Assembly: GCA_030849805.1 (NCBI GenBank)
Contig: JASANZ010002229.1
Location: forward strand, 1-64,000
From: Sergeia podlipaevii
Taxonomy: Eukaryota; Euglenozoa; Kinetoplastea; Trypanosomatida; Trypanosomatidae
Direction: 5' to 3'
Length of the DNA: 64,000 bases
In this document: positions 9,710 through 20,500 of the stretch, piece after piece
How positions within the stretch are numbered: position 1 is the first letter of the stretch
Layout of the letters: each line of letters begins with the position of its first letter
The notes under the pieces: model-generated
What the model was told of the DNA's origin: nothing
The model's database searches: none
What the model saw: the letters and a program-made list of their open reading frames with translations, nothing else
Made by a program: the position numbers and the translations under genes

Positions 9710-11871
9710 TGTGCCTCAAGTAAACTTGATATAAATATAAATGTTTGGAAAAAGAGAGTTTCTCTTTTTTAAAAAATAATAAGTGGAGGTAAAGTTATCA
9801 CACACACACGCACCTCTAACTACCTATCTATATACAAGTGTATCAGGATGTATGTATATGAGCACCTGTGTTGTACTATCCAGAATGGAATAGAGAGAGA
9901 GAGGGAGAGGAAAAAAAAAGCAAAAAAAAAGACGTGACGTAACAGCACTTTGAGGAAGTGATTGTTTCAAAGTTGATATGTATGTTAGGTAGTCTTATGG
10001 CCTTTTCGTTCCTTCATAAAGATATAGCTGATAAAGAATCATAAAGAAAAAAAAAAAGCTGCCGTGCTGGCAAGTGGGCGAGATATGAAAAATCCTCTTG
10101 ATGCATTTTTTTAAAAAATTATTTTACAAAAAAAAGAAAATTACAGTTGCAAAATAATACGTACTCACATATCTGACAGCAAAGGGAAAAACTTCAATCT
10201 GGCACTCAACACCTCTTTCTTTCTCACTTTTTTAAAAAGCATACATGTTTATGCTACGAAGCGACGCAAAGATTTAATAGTAATAATAATAAAATACAAG
10301 TAAAAAAAAAAATGGAACCACAAACAACACAATAGATGAGAAGTGAGAGAGAGAGAGAGACAGACGAGGGATGAGGGGCACACATGTGTATGGTTAGTGC
10401 TGTTTTTCAGGTTGAATATAAAAGCAAAGAAGATAAACATACAAAAATAGAGAACAAGGACGGGACAAAGAAGTCACAGAGGATTACGTGGAAGAAAAAA
10501 AAAATGTGACGTATGCCAACCAAAACTTCGAAAAATAGTTTGCGTGGCCAATGCAATTACTCACCCCGGCGTTGCACACAAAAGTACAGCCTTTATATAC
10601 ATATAGAGTGCCTTCACACGAAAGCATTCGACTGGAAGGGGGAGTAAAAAACAAAACGCAAATTGAATGCGAAAGTGACGTAAACTGCTCGCAAAACCCT
10701 GATGACTAAACAACCAGATATATATCTTTGTGTGTGTGTAAAATAAGAGAGCAGCACTCGCTGTATCAAGTACTGTGTTTGCTATTTGCTTCACTGAAAA
10801 CAAAAAAAAAGGTAAGTAACATGCGGTAACCTCTTTTAAAACATAATCGCGGTGTATATTTGCATTTTCTTCTGAATACCTTCATGTTTACAATTTTCAA
10901 TGTATCATTCCTTTTTATTTTCGAGTAAAAAAAAAATATATATATATCCCTTGCCCCCAATTTTCATTATTATCGTATATGTGTGCAGCGGGCGTTGCTC
11001 GAAAATAATAATAATAATAGTATTTGTAAGTATATATCAAGTTGTTCCTGTTCATATTCTTTCCATGTATTGTTCTAACTCATCATCCTCATGTTTTCTT
11101 CCCCCTTTCCCCCTTCTCTCTGCCACATGTTTGTTTACTACACATGGACACTGAAAGCTGCTATCTGATGGATCAACACAAGGCATTTCCTTTGTTTATT
11201 GAAAGCCGTATATATATTCACAAGTGAGTATATATCACAGCAAAATAAAAAGATAAAACGACATGTGACATAGATATGTGTATATTGAGAAGGGGGGGGG
11301 GAGAGATTCCCCATGCAATGAAATGAAGGATCACTAAATGGCGGAAGAAGGAAAGAAAAATATTAGAAAAGGAGAAAACAGAAATAAGAAGTTTTTAAAA
11401 AACACAACATTGAAAAAAAAAAAATGTACAAAGAAAAAAGGACAAACATAACCGGTCTGCCTAGCCCATCCAACATTTATAAGAAGATAAGAATATATAT
11501 ATATATGGAAAAAAGAGGGGGTAGGCAACTGTAAGCGCTTCTCGCGCTCTCTCATTCAAAGTCATTTACAAAGAAACAACAACACATGTACACACATATC
11601 CACTCGCTTATCTTTCTCTCTCTCTCTCTTTCCCCTTCCCTCTCTCAGAATTTCATTTTTCCTCTACACTGCAACACAGTGTTATTCCACACCTCTCTGT
11701 TCCAACCCACACATCGCACATAAACAAAGTGCAAGGCACTAGCACCCACAGCGACAACCTAAACAAAGTGGTAAATAATGAATTTAAAGGCTTCCTTGCA
11801 CAAACAACCAAGTAAATGACAACAACAACAACAAAAAATAATAATAATAATAAGCACACCAAGCATCCCAA
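9710..11871. other. Intergenic region, 2.2 kb, microsatellite-rich
   Basis: This spacer holds the P4-ATPase 3' UTR and the DRC11 5' flank. It has AAT runs at 10281-10292, 11003-11019 and 11837-11853, a CAA run at 11821-11834, a G-run near 11292-11301, GA tracts near 9893-9910 and 10341-10360, and short TA arrays near 10936-10948. Nearest to DRC11, the minus strand reads CTCTCTTTTTCC followed by AG at 9726-9725, the likely acceptor. Open frames are short and low in complexity. No RNA gene was recognised. Confidence 0.7.
11837..11853. repeat. AAT trinucleotide run
   Basis: A short AAT repeat just beyond the P4-ATPase stop codon, read as ATT/TTA in the transcript, next to a CAA run at 11821-11834. 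It is one of about ten similar runs in the spacers of this window. Confidence 0.9.
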
Positions 11872-14800
11872 CTAAAGATTACCTTTATGCGCCAACGCGT
11901 ACTCACGCTCAGCCCGGTCCCGCAAGGTTGGAAAGTACCGCTTCTGAAAGTAGATGATACTAAGGTCAATCATTAGCATTGTACCCACCCAAAACATCAA
12001 ATAAAACCAAAACTTGCTCATCGCCATCACCACAAAAATTTCACAGTAAAACTGTGTATCCCCAAAGATAGACGGGATAGCAGAGTAGGCCAGCACTAAG
12101 ATAAGAAAAAGCACCACGGAGAGTGTGAGACCGAGCAACTGCAGCCATTGCCAGTAGCGAATGTTCAAGCCGAAGCGGCCAAGCACGACGAGGACCATGC
12201 CACAGAATATGATCGTGCCCGCCATGGAACCGGTAATGTTCCGACTCGTTGCGTCGAGCTTCTGGGTCGTGGGGTAGGCAACATAGAAGAGCAGAAAAGC
12301 GTCAAACACGGCCTCTACACACCACTGCAGCAGCGTAGGGATGTTGAAGTACAGACCATGCGCGAGTGGCGTAAAAAGTTCAGGGCGGTGCATCAACGCG
12401 TCCTCCGGCAAGTCCTTCTCAAAGATACCCATGAAGAAGGGAGGGATACTCGTAAGAACCAAGTTATAGAACGCGAGCAGCCATCCATCAAACAATGTCT
12501 GACCTGAAAACCCGGTGTAGGCGGAAAAGATGACCTGGATCACAGAGAGAATAATATTCTTGTAAAAACTAACTGTAATGCAGCTGGCGTTGCGCACCAG
12601 CGAGTACCGCCCATGCACCGCGCAGAGACGACGAAGGTGCTTAAAGCGTGGAATGGCATAATCAGCTGCCAGTGCTGCCTGCGCGCCCTCAAGGCCAATG
12701 ATACCCACGCCCACACGGCCCTCTTGAATCATGGAAACATCGTTGGCGCCGTCGCCGATGGCAAGTGCGGTGAGACCAGTAGAGCGCTGAAACATGTGCA
12801 CAACGTTTGCCTTCTGAATGGGGGTGAGGCGGCAGCACACCGCGGAGTTCACCTTCTGCGAGAGATCCAGAAAGAGATCGAAGTAGTGTTCCATGGCGAT
12901 GCCCAGCGCGGGACCGTCGACGACAAATGTGCACTTCTTCCCACCGCCGCCTTCCTTCATCGCAATGTGCTGCTCAACGATGTGCAAATCGTTGCCAACC
13001 TTCGCCACCGCCTCGCTACTTTCCGGGTCTAGCGCGCCAATATCGATATGGTCAATGAAGTCACAGCGTGGGTCACACAGAGTCGATGTGGCGGCAATCG
13101 TAACGGCTGTCTCACGCTTATCTCCGGTTAACATCCATATCACTACTCCAGCTTCGAGAAAAAACGAAAGCGTCTCGGGGACCTCGTCCTGCAGCTTGTC
13201 TTCAATAGCTGTGGCACCAACTAGTCGCATGTCTTTTTCCATTTCAAGACACACCGCATCAACGGTCTCGCTACGATTTTGAAGTACCTTGCCCGCCTCA
13301 AGAAACTTTTTATTCCACGCCTCAAAGGTCGACATATCGAGGTCTTTGGCGCACACAAGCAGTGTTCGCAGACCGGTGGAGGACATCTCGGTGATGGCCG
13401 CATCAGCGGTGCTAAGGTTCGCTTGCACATCAGAAGCTTTGCTGAGTTGCGGCTTCACAAAGCTATCTGCGCCTTTATTATAGAGCGTGATCTTACCCGT
13501 TTGCGTGTCCTGCACGACTATACTCATCATCTTACGATCAGGGGTGAACTCTAGCGTGGCGAGAATCGTGTACACCTTCTCTGCCTCGCCGGTCACCAGC
13601 GTGATAGACTTGGTGGTGCGGTGCTTCAGACGGTATCCAAAGCGCGCAGCGGTTTCTACTAGCGCCACTTCATCTGGGGAGCTGCCTTCGTAAATAACGC
13701 CGTACTCCTTTGAACTATCGTTGAACGGCTGGATGGTGTGACACAGTGCGAGTGCCAGAAAGTATTCAGCGACAGAAGCAGAAAGGGGGTGATCATCGGA
13801 AAGAAGATCGCGTACAGCCTCCTCGTCATCTAGGTCCAGTGGGGCTCCAAGAATGTTGCCGCGGCGGAACTTCATCACGTTCTCTGTCAGCGTGCCAGTC
13901 TTGTCACTAAAGATAAACCTCACCATGGCAAGCTGCTCGTTCAAGTTGGAGGTGTTGGGCTGGCAGTGGCGCCAGCGGTCCGTCATCCACTCCATCATCT
14001 CCACATCTATCCGCATCCAATGTGCTTGAATCACCTTACACAGCTCGATGGTGACAAAAAGAGAAATGGGAATAAAGTAGCTCAGCAAGATGAAATAAGT
14101 GAGAAAGCGATAACCCCAGAGCCGCACGTTCTGGTACTTGTAGAGAAAGAAATCGAGGTACCAGTAGTTTACGTGATGATGATTCCACCACACAGACAGA
14201 GAGCAGATAATCACGAGACACGTGATCTGGACGGAAAAAACGACGAGGATCAGATAGTTGAGCTTCCTGTCCAAGTTGGACGACTTGGGCGGCTTTTCTT
14301 TGAGATTACGAAACATCTTTGTGTCTACGCCCGCGTACACGGCTACAGCCCAGACCCAGTCTGTGTTGCGCAGCACACACCCACGATAGAGAAACTGATC
14401 CAGTGATAGTGCGTACTCCTCCCCTTGCAGCTTCATCAAGCCAGTCCAGGAGAGCAGGCCAGGGTCAGGCACCCCGGCGTGGATTACTAATTCAGTGGCC
14501 ATGATGGCGTCAACTGTGTGCAGCGGCCATGTCTCTTCGAGTGCCCTGCGACTTTTAAGACTCGTCTCTCCATCGAGGTTGCATGTGTCAATGAATGCCT
14601 GGCCCTCTTCTACCGAGGAAGACAGTATCACTACATCCGCTCGCACCTCCTCTCCAATATTAATACGCATCACATCCCCAGCCAGCACGTCCCGGCTCTT
14701 CACCGAGGTCATGACACCATCACGAAGCACATCGACCTTGAGGGAGTTGGCTTTCTTATCAGCATTATGCCGCTTGATATCCTCTACACCTTCTTTTATA

Positions 14801-15171
14801 AGGGCAACCACCAGCACGAACACCAGCGGGGCGATGGCGGTGACAGGACTAACAGGCGCAACGCCGGGAATAAGAGAAAAGATCATGTTGAGAAGAAAGT
14901 ACACGTTGCTCACCTTTGTAAACTGAAAGAGCAGTGCAAGCGGCAGGAATGACCACATCGTGTACTTGGAGGTCCGGATGAAGTTATCAGGGAATTCGTA
15001 CTTGGCGTTTTGTCCCGGATTGTTCATATGTACAATGACCTCGCGATCGTCGTCCTCCTCATCGTCGCCGTAGCAAAAGTCGCAGCAGAAGCACTTCACG
15101 CATGACTCAGGCGGTATGCCGTCTGGGAGATATTTACTCCACCATCCCTCGCGTGGCTCATCATTAGGCAT
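11872..15171 (-). CDS. P4-type ATPase, putative phospholipid flippase
   Basis: The 1099-residue protein has the P4-ATPase layout. An N-terminal FIRTSKYT segment (64-71) precedes the first membrane helices. The actuator loop carries DGET (200-203) and PISL is in membrane helix 4 (368-371). The phosphorylation motif DKTGTLT has its Asp at 423. Further on are KGADSFV in the nucleotide-binding domain, MLTGDKRETA, and the hinge GDGANDVSMIQ, then several C-terminal membrane helices. Members move aminophospholipids or other lipids from the outer to the inner leaflet, usually with a CDC50/LEM3 beta subunit; no such subunit is in this window. The length fits the family. The actuator reads DGETSLK where DGETNLK is usual. 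The extreme N-terminus carries a cysteine cluster, CVKCFCCDFC (24-33), followed by an acidic run. Substrate and membrane location cannot be told from sequence. Confidence 0.93.
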   Translation of the reverse strand: MPNDEPREGWWSKYLPDGIPPESCVKCFCCDFCYGDDEEDDDREVIVHMNNPGQNAKYEFPDNFIRTSKYTMWSFLPLALLFQFTKVSNVYFLLNMIFSLIPGVAPVSPVTAIAPLVFVLVVALIKEGVEDIKRHNADKKANSLKVDVLRDGVMTSVKSRDVLAGDVMRINIGEEVRADVVILSSSVEEGQAFIDTCNLDGETSLKSRRALEETWPLHTVDAIMATELVIHAGVPDPGLLSWTGLMKLQGEEYALSLDQFLYRGCVLRNTDWVWAVAVYAGVDTKMFRNLKEKPPKSSNLDRKLNYLILVVFSVQITCLVIICSLSVWWNHHHVNYWYLDFFLYKYQNVRLWGYRFLTYFILLSYFIPISLFVTIELCKVIQAHWMRIDVEMMEWMTDRWRHCQPNTSNLNEQLAMVRFIFSDKTGTLTENVMKFRRGNILGAPLDLDDEEAVRDLLSDDHPLSASVAEYFLALALCHTIQPFNDSSKEYGVIYEGSSPDEVALVETAARFGYRLKHRTTKSITLVTGEAEKVYTILATLEFTPDRKMMSIVVQDTQTGKITLYNKGADSFVKPQLSKASDVQANLSTADAAITEMSSTGLRTLLVCAKDLDMSTFEAWNKKFLEAGKVLQNRSETVDAVCLEMEKDMRLVGATAIEDKLQDEVPETLSFFLEAGVVIWMLTGDKRETAVTIAATSTLCDPRCDFIDHIDIGALDPESSEAVAKVGNDLHIVEQHIAMKEGGGGKKCTFVVDGPALGIAMEHYFDLFLDLSQKVNSAVCCRLTPIQKANVVHMFQRSTGLTALAIGDGANDVSMIQEGRVGVGIIGLEGAQAALAADYAIPRFKHLRRLCAVHGRYSLVRNASCITVSFYKNIILSVIQVIFSAYTGFSGQTLFDGWLLAFYNLVLTSIPPFFMGIFEKDLPEDALMHRPELFTPLAHGLYFNIPTLLQWCVEAVFDAFLLFYVAYPTTQKLDATSRNITGSMAGTIIFCGMVLVVLGRFGLNIRYWQWLQLLGLTLSVVLFLILVLAYSAIPSIFGDTQFYCEIFVVMAMSKFWFYLMFWVGTMLMIDLSIIYFQKRYFPTLRDRAEREYALAHKGNL

Positions 15172-15449
15172 TTCTGTGTATTTCTTCTACACACACACAC
15201 ACTCTCTCTCTCTATCTCTGGCTATATCTATATATATCTATATGTTCAGAAAATACACCGTGTGTCAGGAAATATTGTATTCTCAGGCGACTATACTACC
15301 AAAAAAAAAGCCTGGCTAGCAAGAACAACTACAAAATGAACCACCAACAAGAGCCTGAGACGAATATGATAAAACCTCTCTTCACCCCAGCACACGTACT
15401 GTAGAGTGGGCACACTTCACAAGACTCTTAAAGAAGGAACAAACAAATA

Positions 15450-15453
<4 letters not shown>

Positions 15454-15482
<29 letters not shown>
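15454..15482. repeat. TA dinucleotide microsatellite
   Basis: A 29-base TA array in the spacer between the RRM protein and P4-ATPase genes. Confidence 0.95.
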
Positions 15483-15485
<3 letters not shown>

Positions 15486-15889
15486 CAATAAGCCACACTA
15501 TAGCTCAGTGCAAAGGCAATATAACGCGCTGCCGGCGTCCTAAATATATATATATATATAAGTTCACTAGTGCAATGCAAGTTGGCACAATGTATACTGT
15601 GGTGGAACAAAACCCGTGCGTCACTCCTTCTAATATACTAGAAATAAGAAAAAAATAATAAATGAAAAAGAGAGAGATAGTGTGCAACTTGTTTCTATAA
15701 ATGAAGATAGTCCAAATACAGTCGAAACATATTCCATCTTTTTTTTTCTATAATGATGTGTAATATAAACTTCCCCTTTACTGCGTTGTTCCACCTGGGG
15801 TATGAACATCAGGTACAGAGAAGGAGAGAGAGGGGGGGAGAATTTGCGCATATTGACTGTTCATTGAAAAAAGCAAGCAACTGTTGAAA

Positions 15890-15916
15890 CAACAACAACA
15901 ACAACAACAAAAAAAA
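15890..15916. repeat. CAA repeat ending in an A-run
   Basis: About eight CAA units run into a stretch of A. On the transcribed strand this reads T-run then GTT repeats. It lies just downstream of the RRM gene stop. The same composite occurs at 26278-26299, 32283-32315, 37880-37902 and 42428-42451. Confidence 0.9.
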
Positions 15917-15942
15917 GACACACATGGAAGAACACCCTTCAC

Positions 15943-16878
15943 TCACTCATCAAGCGATGCCACGTAGGTCGGCACCTTGAGCACAGCCACCGCGCCATCT
16001 GCGTCACGCACCGCAATGCGGCCTTGACCATCCAAGAACTCCCTCACAGCATCCAACGCCTCAACAGGACGCAACGGAGTCAGCCCGCGCGCCGCCCATG
16101 ACTTCATGCGCTCCTCTAACCCTTCCTCAACCTTATGCCGCTTCTCAGGGTTGTCGCCTTGATTCATTTTCGTCTCAGCATCAACTCCAGCACGCGGCGT
16201 CTCGCTCAAAGGAATAGAAAGCAGTTCCACTAAAGACAACGGACCACATCTCGCAAAAGGCACCCTCGAGTCCTGCCACCGCACCACAGCGGCTTCCCGT
16301 GCCGCAGCTGAACCAAAATACACAACCTCAACCATCTCTTTGTTTCGGTCGCTGCCTCCTTCGTGAGCACCCTTAGACACCACACTGCGCGCGGGAAGCG
16401 TCAGCACGACACTCCCTTCTGCCATGTCATCGACCTCCTCACCTTTCTTATTCCCCGCCTCCTCGCGCAAGTTTGTCCCCTCTGGTGGACTGCGACTGCG
16501 ACGAAGCCGGTACGCGCAGCGTGCATGCGACAGGGGCAAACAGCGTGGCGGCAAGGGTGCTCCTTCATACAAGGACATATCAAGGCGTGCCGAGGCATCA
16601 CTATTGCTGCTTGTACATACGGCAGGCTCGGTGTGTGCGGTGCGAGTACGAAGAACAGCCCCGTGCAGCTCTAAAGGCCCTTCCAACTCCTTGAGCGCCT
16701 TGACAGCCTCTGCAGCGTCGCTAAAGTGTGTATAGGCGCAACCCTTATGGCTGCTCACCGTTGTCCCTCTCGGCACCACCACCAAAGTGGCTGTTGGGAA
16801 AAAAGTCTTGAGAAAGCGCTCCACCTCATCACTCGGAGCTGCCTTGGGAATATTAGAAACAAAAATAGATCCAGGCAT
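15943..16878 (-). CDS. RNA-binding protein with one RRM
   Basis: The 311-residue protein starts with a single RNA recognition motif (about residues 4-82): RNP2-like IFVSNI at 5-10 and RNP1-like KGCAYTHF at 45-52, with the usual helix between them (SDEVERFLKTFFP). The rest is not a recognised domain. A second region (about 165-235) has alternating strands and a helix that might be a degenerate RRM. The C-terminus is hydrophilic with KRHKVEEG. RRM proteins carry most of the post-transcriptional regulation in trypanosomatids, so a role in mRNA processing or stability is plausible but unproved. The ATG at 16878 was chosen; the frame continues two codons upstream only to a GTG. A strong splice acceptor lies 187 bases upstream. 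Confidence 0.82.
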   Translation of the reverse strand: MPGSIFVSNIPKAAPSDEVERFLKTFFPTATLVVVPRGTTVSSHKGCAYTHFSDAAEAVKALKELEGPLELHGAVLRTRTAHTEPAVCTSSNSDASARLDMSLYEGAPLPPRCLPLSHARCAYRLRRSRSPPEGTNLREEAGNKKGEEVDDMAEGSVVLTLPARSVVSKGAHEGGSDRNKEMVEVVYFGSAAAREAAVVRWQDSRVPFARCGPLSLVELLSIPLSETPRAGVDAETKMNQGDNPEKRHKVEEGLEERMKSWAARGLTPLRPVEALDAVREFLDGQGRIAVRDADGAVAVLKVPTYVASLDE

Positions 16879-17583
16879 GTCCACCCAGCACGTGCCCGGG
16901 CGGCTTCCTCCTTCTTCAACGTGTGTATATTTGCGCTTAACTTGTGTGTGTATGTGTGTATAGAAGCTTTTTCCCCGTATCGTTTAAAGAGCCTCTTACA
17001 CTTTCCTTCTTCCTTGCTATTCCGTTTGTGCTTTGTAGTGTATCTTTTTCTTTTTTCTTCTTTTCTTTAAGTGAAGGAAAGAGAGAGAGAGATAAATGAG
17101 AACTGATGTGTAATAGTAGGAAGAAATCAACCAGCTCTAAAGTAAGCTGTGCCTTGAGCTAACAGCACAAAAAAAAGAGGGTAGGGAAAGAACTAAAAAG
17201 AAAAGTAACACAGGCATGATAGCCTCCGCTTAAAAAAAAAAAAAAAATGATGAAACTCAGATGTGCACTTGCAGCAAATCACAATATATATATATAAGAT
17301 GAGACGACATCGCCACACACACACACATACACACATAAAAGATAAATCAAAGGAAAATAGAGTTAGACCTGTGAACTATGAAATTCTCGTTGACGGTTGC
17401 TCACCTAAGAGTGCATAGACTTGCTGGTGCGCCAAGTTTCGGTGCTTTTTGATCGTAAATGCCAACCTCATATGATGATTTTTTTTTTAAAAAAAAATGC
17501 CCACCATCTATTCCATCCACGCTATCCCGCTCCCCTTCCTTCTCTAAAAGCCTATATGTATAGCCAACAAAGACCTTGCCGCC
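16879..17583. other. Intergenic spacer with splice acceptor
   Basis: The spacer contains the RRM gene 5' UTR and the 3' UTR of the propeller-like gene. A-runs lie at 17232-17246, a short TA array near 17284-17295 and a CA run near 17316-17337. No gene is seen. Confidence 0.7.
17065..17092 (-). promoter_or_regulatory. Probable trans-splice acceptor of the RRM gene
   Basis: The minus strand reads a long CT tract (17092-17072) ending in CACTTAAAG, with the AG at 17066-17065. This gives a 5' UTR of about 186 bases. Confidence 0.65.
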
Positions 17584-20500
17584 TCAACGTGGTTGCTTGC
17601 TCGCCAACTGCTGCAATATCTCCGTGTTCTGCGTCTCAAGCCGCTCATTCTGCTCTTGAATACGCGCAAGCTCGGCAAACAACGTCCGATAGGACTCCGC
17701 CGATAAATTCTCTACACTGCTCTCTCTGCCGGACGAAGCTTGCCTTTGATACTGCTCATCTCTTTCCGCGGACATGGCGGTGGCGGTCCCAGTTGGGTCA
17801 CGAAACCACCGCGCACCACGGCGCTGAATGCGTGCGTGCAGAGCACTTGAGAGGGACTCCATCAACTGCGCCAGCTCACACAGCTCCTCTTCATCACGAT
17901 CCTCGTCATCGCCATCCTCATGTGAATCACCCAGGCCTCCTGCACTGACCTCTGGTGCCGCCGCGTGCTGCTCCAGAGCTTCTTGTAGCTGAAGCAGCGA
18001 GGCGCGCAGTGACCGCGCGAGCTTGGACGGTGGCTGTGCCGCACGACGCGCTGTGTCCTGTGGTCGTGACAATACTGGCTGTGGTGAAAAGGCATATGGC
18101 GCCGGCGCAGGGCTGTCCTCGACACTTCGGTCGCGTGTAGCAGGTGGGAAAGGCACCACCTCCGTGGAGCTGTACTTCACTGTATCCTCCGTGGGTGCTT
18201 CTGGTTCAACACGCACCTCGCCCCTACGCCCTGGGCTACTTGTGGCGGGCACAGGGCCGCCTGTGCCGCTATTCTCATTGGAGTTTGCAGTTAACATGAC
18301 AGTATCACATCGTTCGTCTAGCTGAGCGGAGTCATTGACCACCGTCAGCGCAGACACTTCCACCGCAGAAAAGCGCGGTGCGCTGCTCTCCATCGTAAAC
18401 CCAACTTGCCGTCGCTCGGGACTCCCCGTCACCTTCGCTTCATCCTCCTCTACTACCTCGTTGTGTGCATCCATAGCGGCCGCGACAGCGGGGTGACTGT
18501 CTCCGAGACTGCCGCTACTTGTCGTAAAAGAGGCGCTGCACGCACCGCAGCTTGCGCGTCGCAGCTGTCGTGATGTACGTGGACAGTCCAGTTGCAGTTT
18601 CTGTTGTTCATAAAAGCCAGACAGAGCGTCGAACCGCGCCGTCAGCTCTCGACTGGAAAGAGCACTGGCGGAAGCAGAGCGGCGCTGACGACGTGTCTCA
18701 AGACGCTCCTCGCTCCTGCGAGTGTCGCCGATAGAGTGCTGTGTCGATTCTCCTGCATCTGCCTGTGCAGGGTCCTGTGGCGCTGCTGATGCCTTGACTG
18801 AAATTGCCGTACTTACTAGAGTAGGTTGAGATGGTGCCGCCGCCCGCTCTGTACTTGTGCTAGCGCCTGAACGATTCGCAATAATTGAGTACTCGGACAA
18901 AAGTCCGGCCTCATCGCACACGCACATCATCACCACCTCGTTTGTGAGACGCAACGTCATCGCCTTTATGGCCCCACCCCATTCGGCTTGCTTGCTATCA
19001 CTGTGGTGGATGCGACGGACACACTCGCCGCTTCCGAGACGGTGCACGACAGCGCGCCACCTCGTGGCAATTGCGATGAGATCGTTGGCAGCGTCGTAGC
19101 ACACAATGCGGAGCTCATGTTCGTCACCGGAAAAGGCCGGAAGAAGAAAAGAGAGAGAATCCCCTAGTGGGACAGGCCTGGCAACACACGTCGCACAGCT
19201 GAGATGCACACACTGTGAGGCAGACGCTATAATGAGATCGGCTCCGGCACCACACACACAAGTGATCACATCGCTACTCGAGTACACCTCGCGACCGGTG
19301 TCCAGAGATGCAATGCTACGCTGGGAGACTGCATACATACCCAGCTCACTTCCTGTTGCTGTCTCTTGAGGAGTTACAGACACCAGCTCCGCCGCTACCA
19401 AAGAGCGTGGCAATGGACGTAGAGGATGTGTCATGGTTGCCCGCGCAAGGGTGAGTGACCGGCATCCCTCCGCCACCGTTCGCCACCTACACGTAAAGCA
19501 CAGCAACGACTGTGGTACCGCCGCTGTGCCACCACCACCACTAGCGCGAGAGTTGTTGCATAATGCCACGATAAAATCATTATTGTCTTCTGTTGCGTTG
19601 TCACCATGTCTGCTGCCGCTGCCGCCGCCATCATCCCTTCCTACTCTGCACACCAGCGAGCACACAGATACATTTTCACTGCTCAAATCAAGTCGTGCCC
19701 ACTCCCGCCACGCATCCTCCGCGGCGTACACGATCAGCTCCTGCGTAGTTGAACAGAACCCTACAAGAGTCTGCGTGCGTGCGTGAAACGTGGCGCACGT
19801 CATGTCCATCGGTAGCGTTGCGTGCAGGTTGCCGTAAGGTACAAAAATCCTCGTACACAGCGGCGACCACAGACACCACGAGGACGTAGGCGCAACAGCC
19901 GCGGAGGCCTTGGGAAAGAAAAATTGTACTTGCGTCTCCGCAGAAGACACAGCCACATAATGATATCGCCGTGTAAAGTGGATTTTGTTTGATGTGCCAC
20001 CAGCCGTATTACTATTGGTCGCACTGGTACCCCCAGCCCGCCACTCATAGACCGCCAGCTCTCCATTACTGGAGAAGAGGAAGACCTCACTTTTGATGCA
20101 TACTGCGCCAGTGTAGAGAGAATCAAAAAGCTTGCTTGCATAGGAGGAGCCCACCACCTTGGCTGGCACATCCGGCTTAATTTTTCCACAGAACTCCCAA
20201 CAGTCGGTGGTGAAAAATCGTGTCATGGTGCCAGCGAGCAGCACGTAGTTCTTAGAAAGACGCATAGTTGTCGCAGGACACACCTTGCAGTCCATCCAGC
20301 GAATCACCGCCCCAGTGGCACAATCAAAAGCGACGAGGTACCCACTTGACGTAAGCGCTGTAAAAGTGGCCGAAGAGGAAGTGGAGGGAGAGCCCTCCGT
20401 GTGGCCATCATCAGTGCTGCTCTCTCCCTGGTACACATCGCACTCGACGTATTCAGCGTCCCTGAGTTCATCGACCGTACTGCATAGTCGACTTAGCAAC

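Larger units (their letters stand above)
15172..15942. other. Intergenic spacer with long TA array
   Basis: This is the 3' UTR of the RRM gene and 5' flank of the P4-ATPase. It holds a TA array at 15454-15482, a shorter one near 15546-15560, CA/CT tracts at 15190-15216, and a CAA run plus A-run at 15890-15916. On the minus strand a T9 run at 15309-15301 followed by GGTAG is a candidate splice acceptor about 125 bases before the ATPase ATG; a TGTGTGTAG site lies nearer. No gene is seen. Confidence 0.7.
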
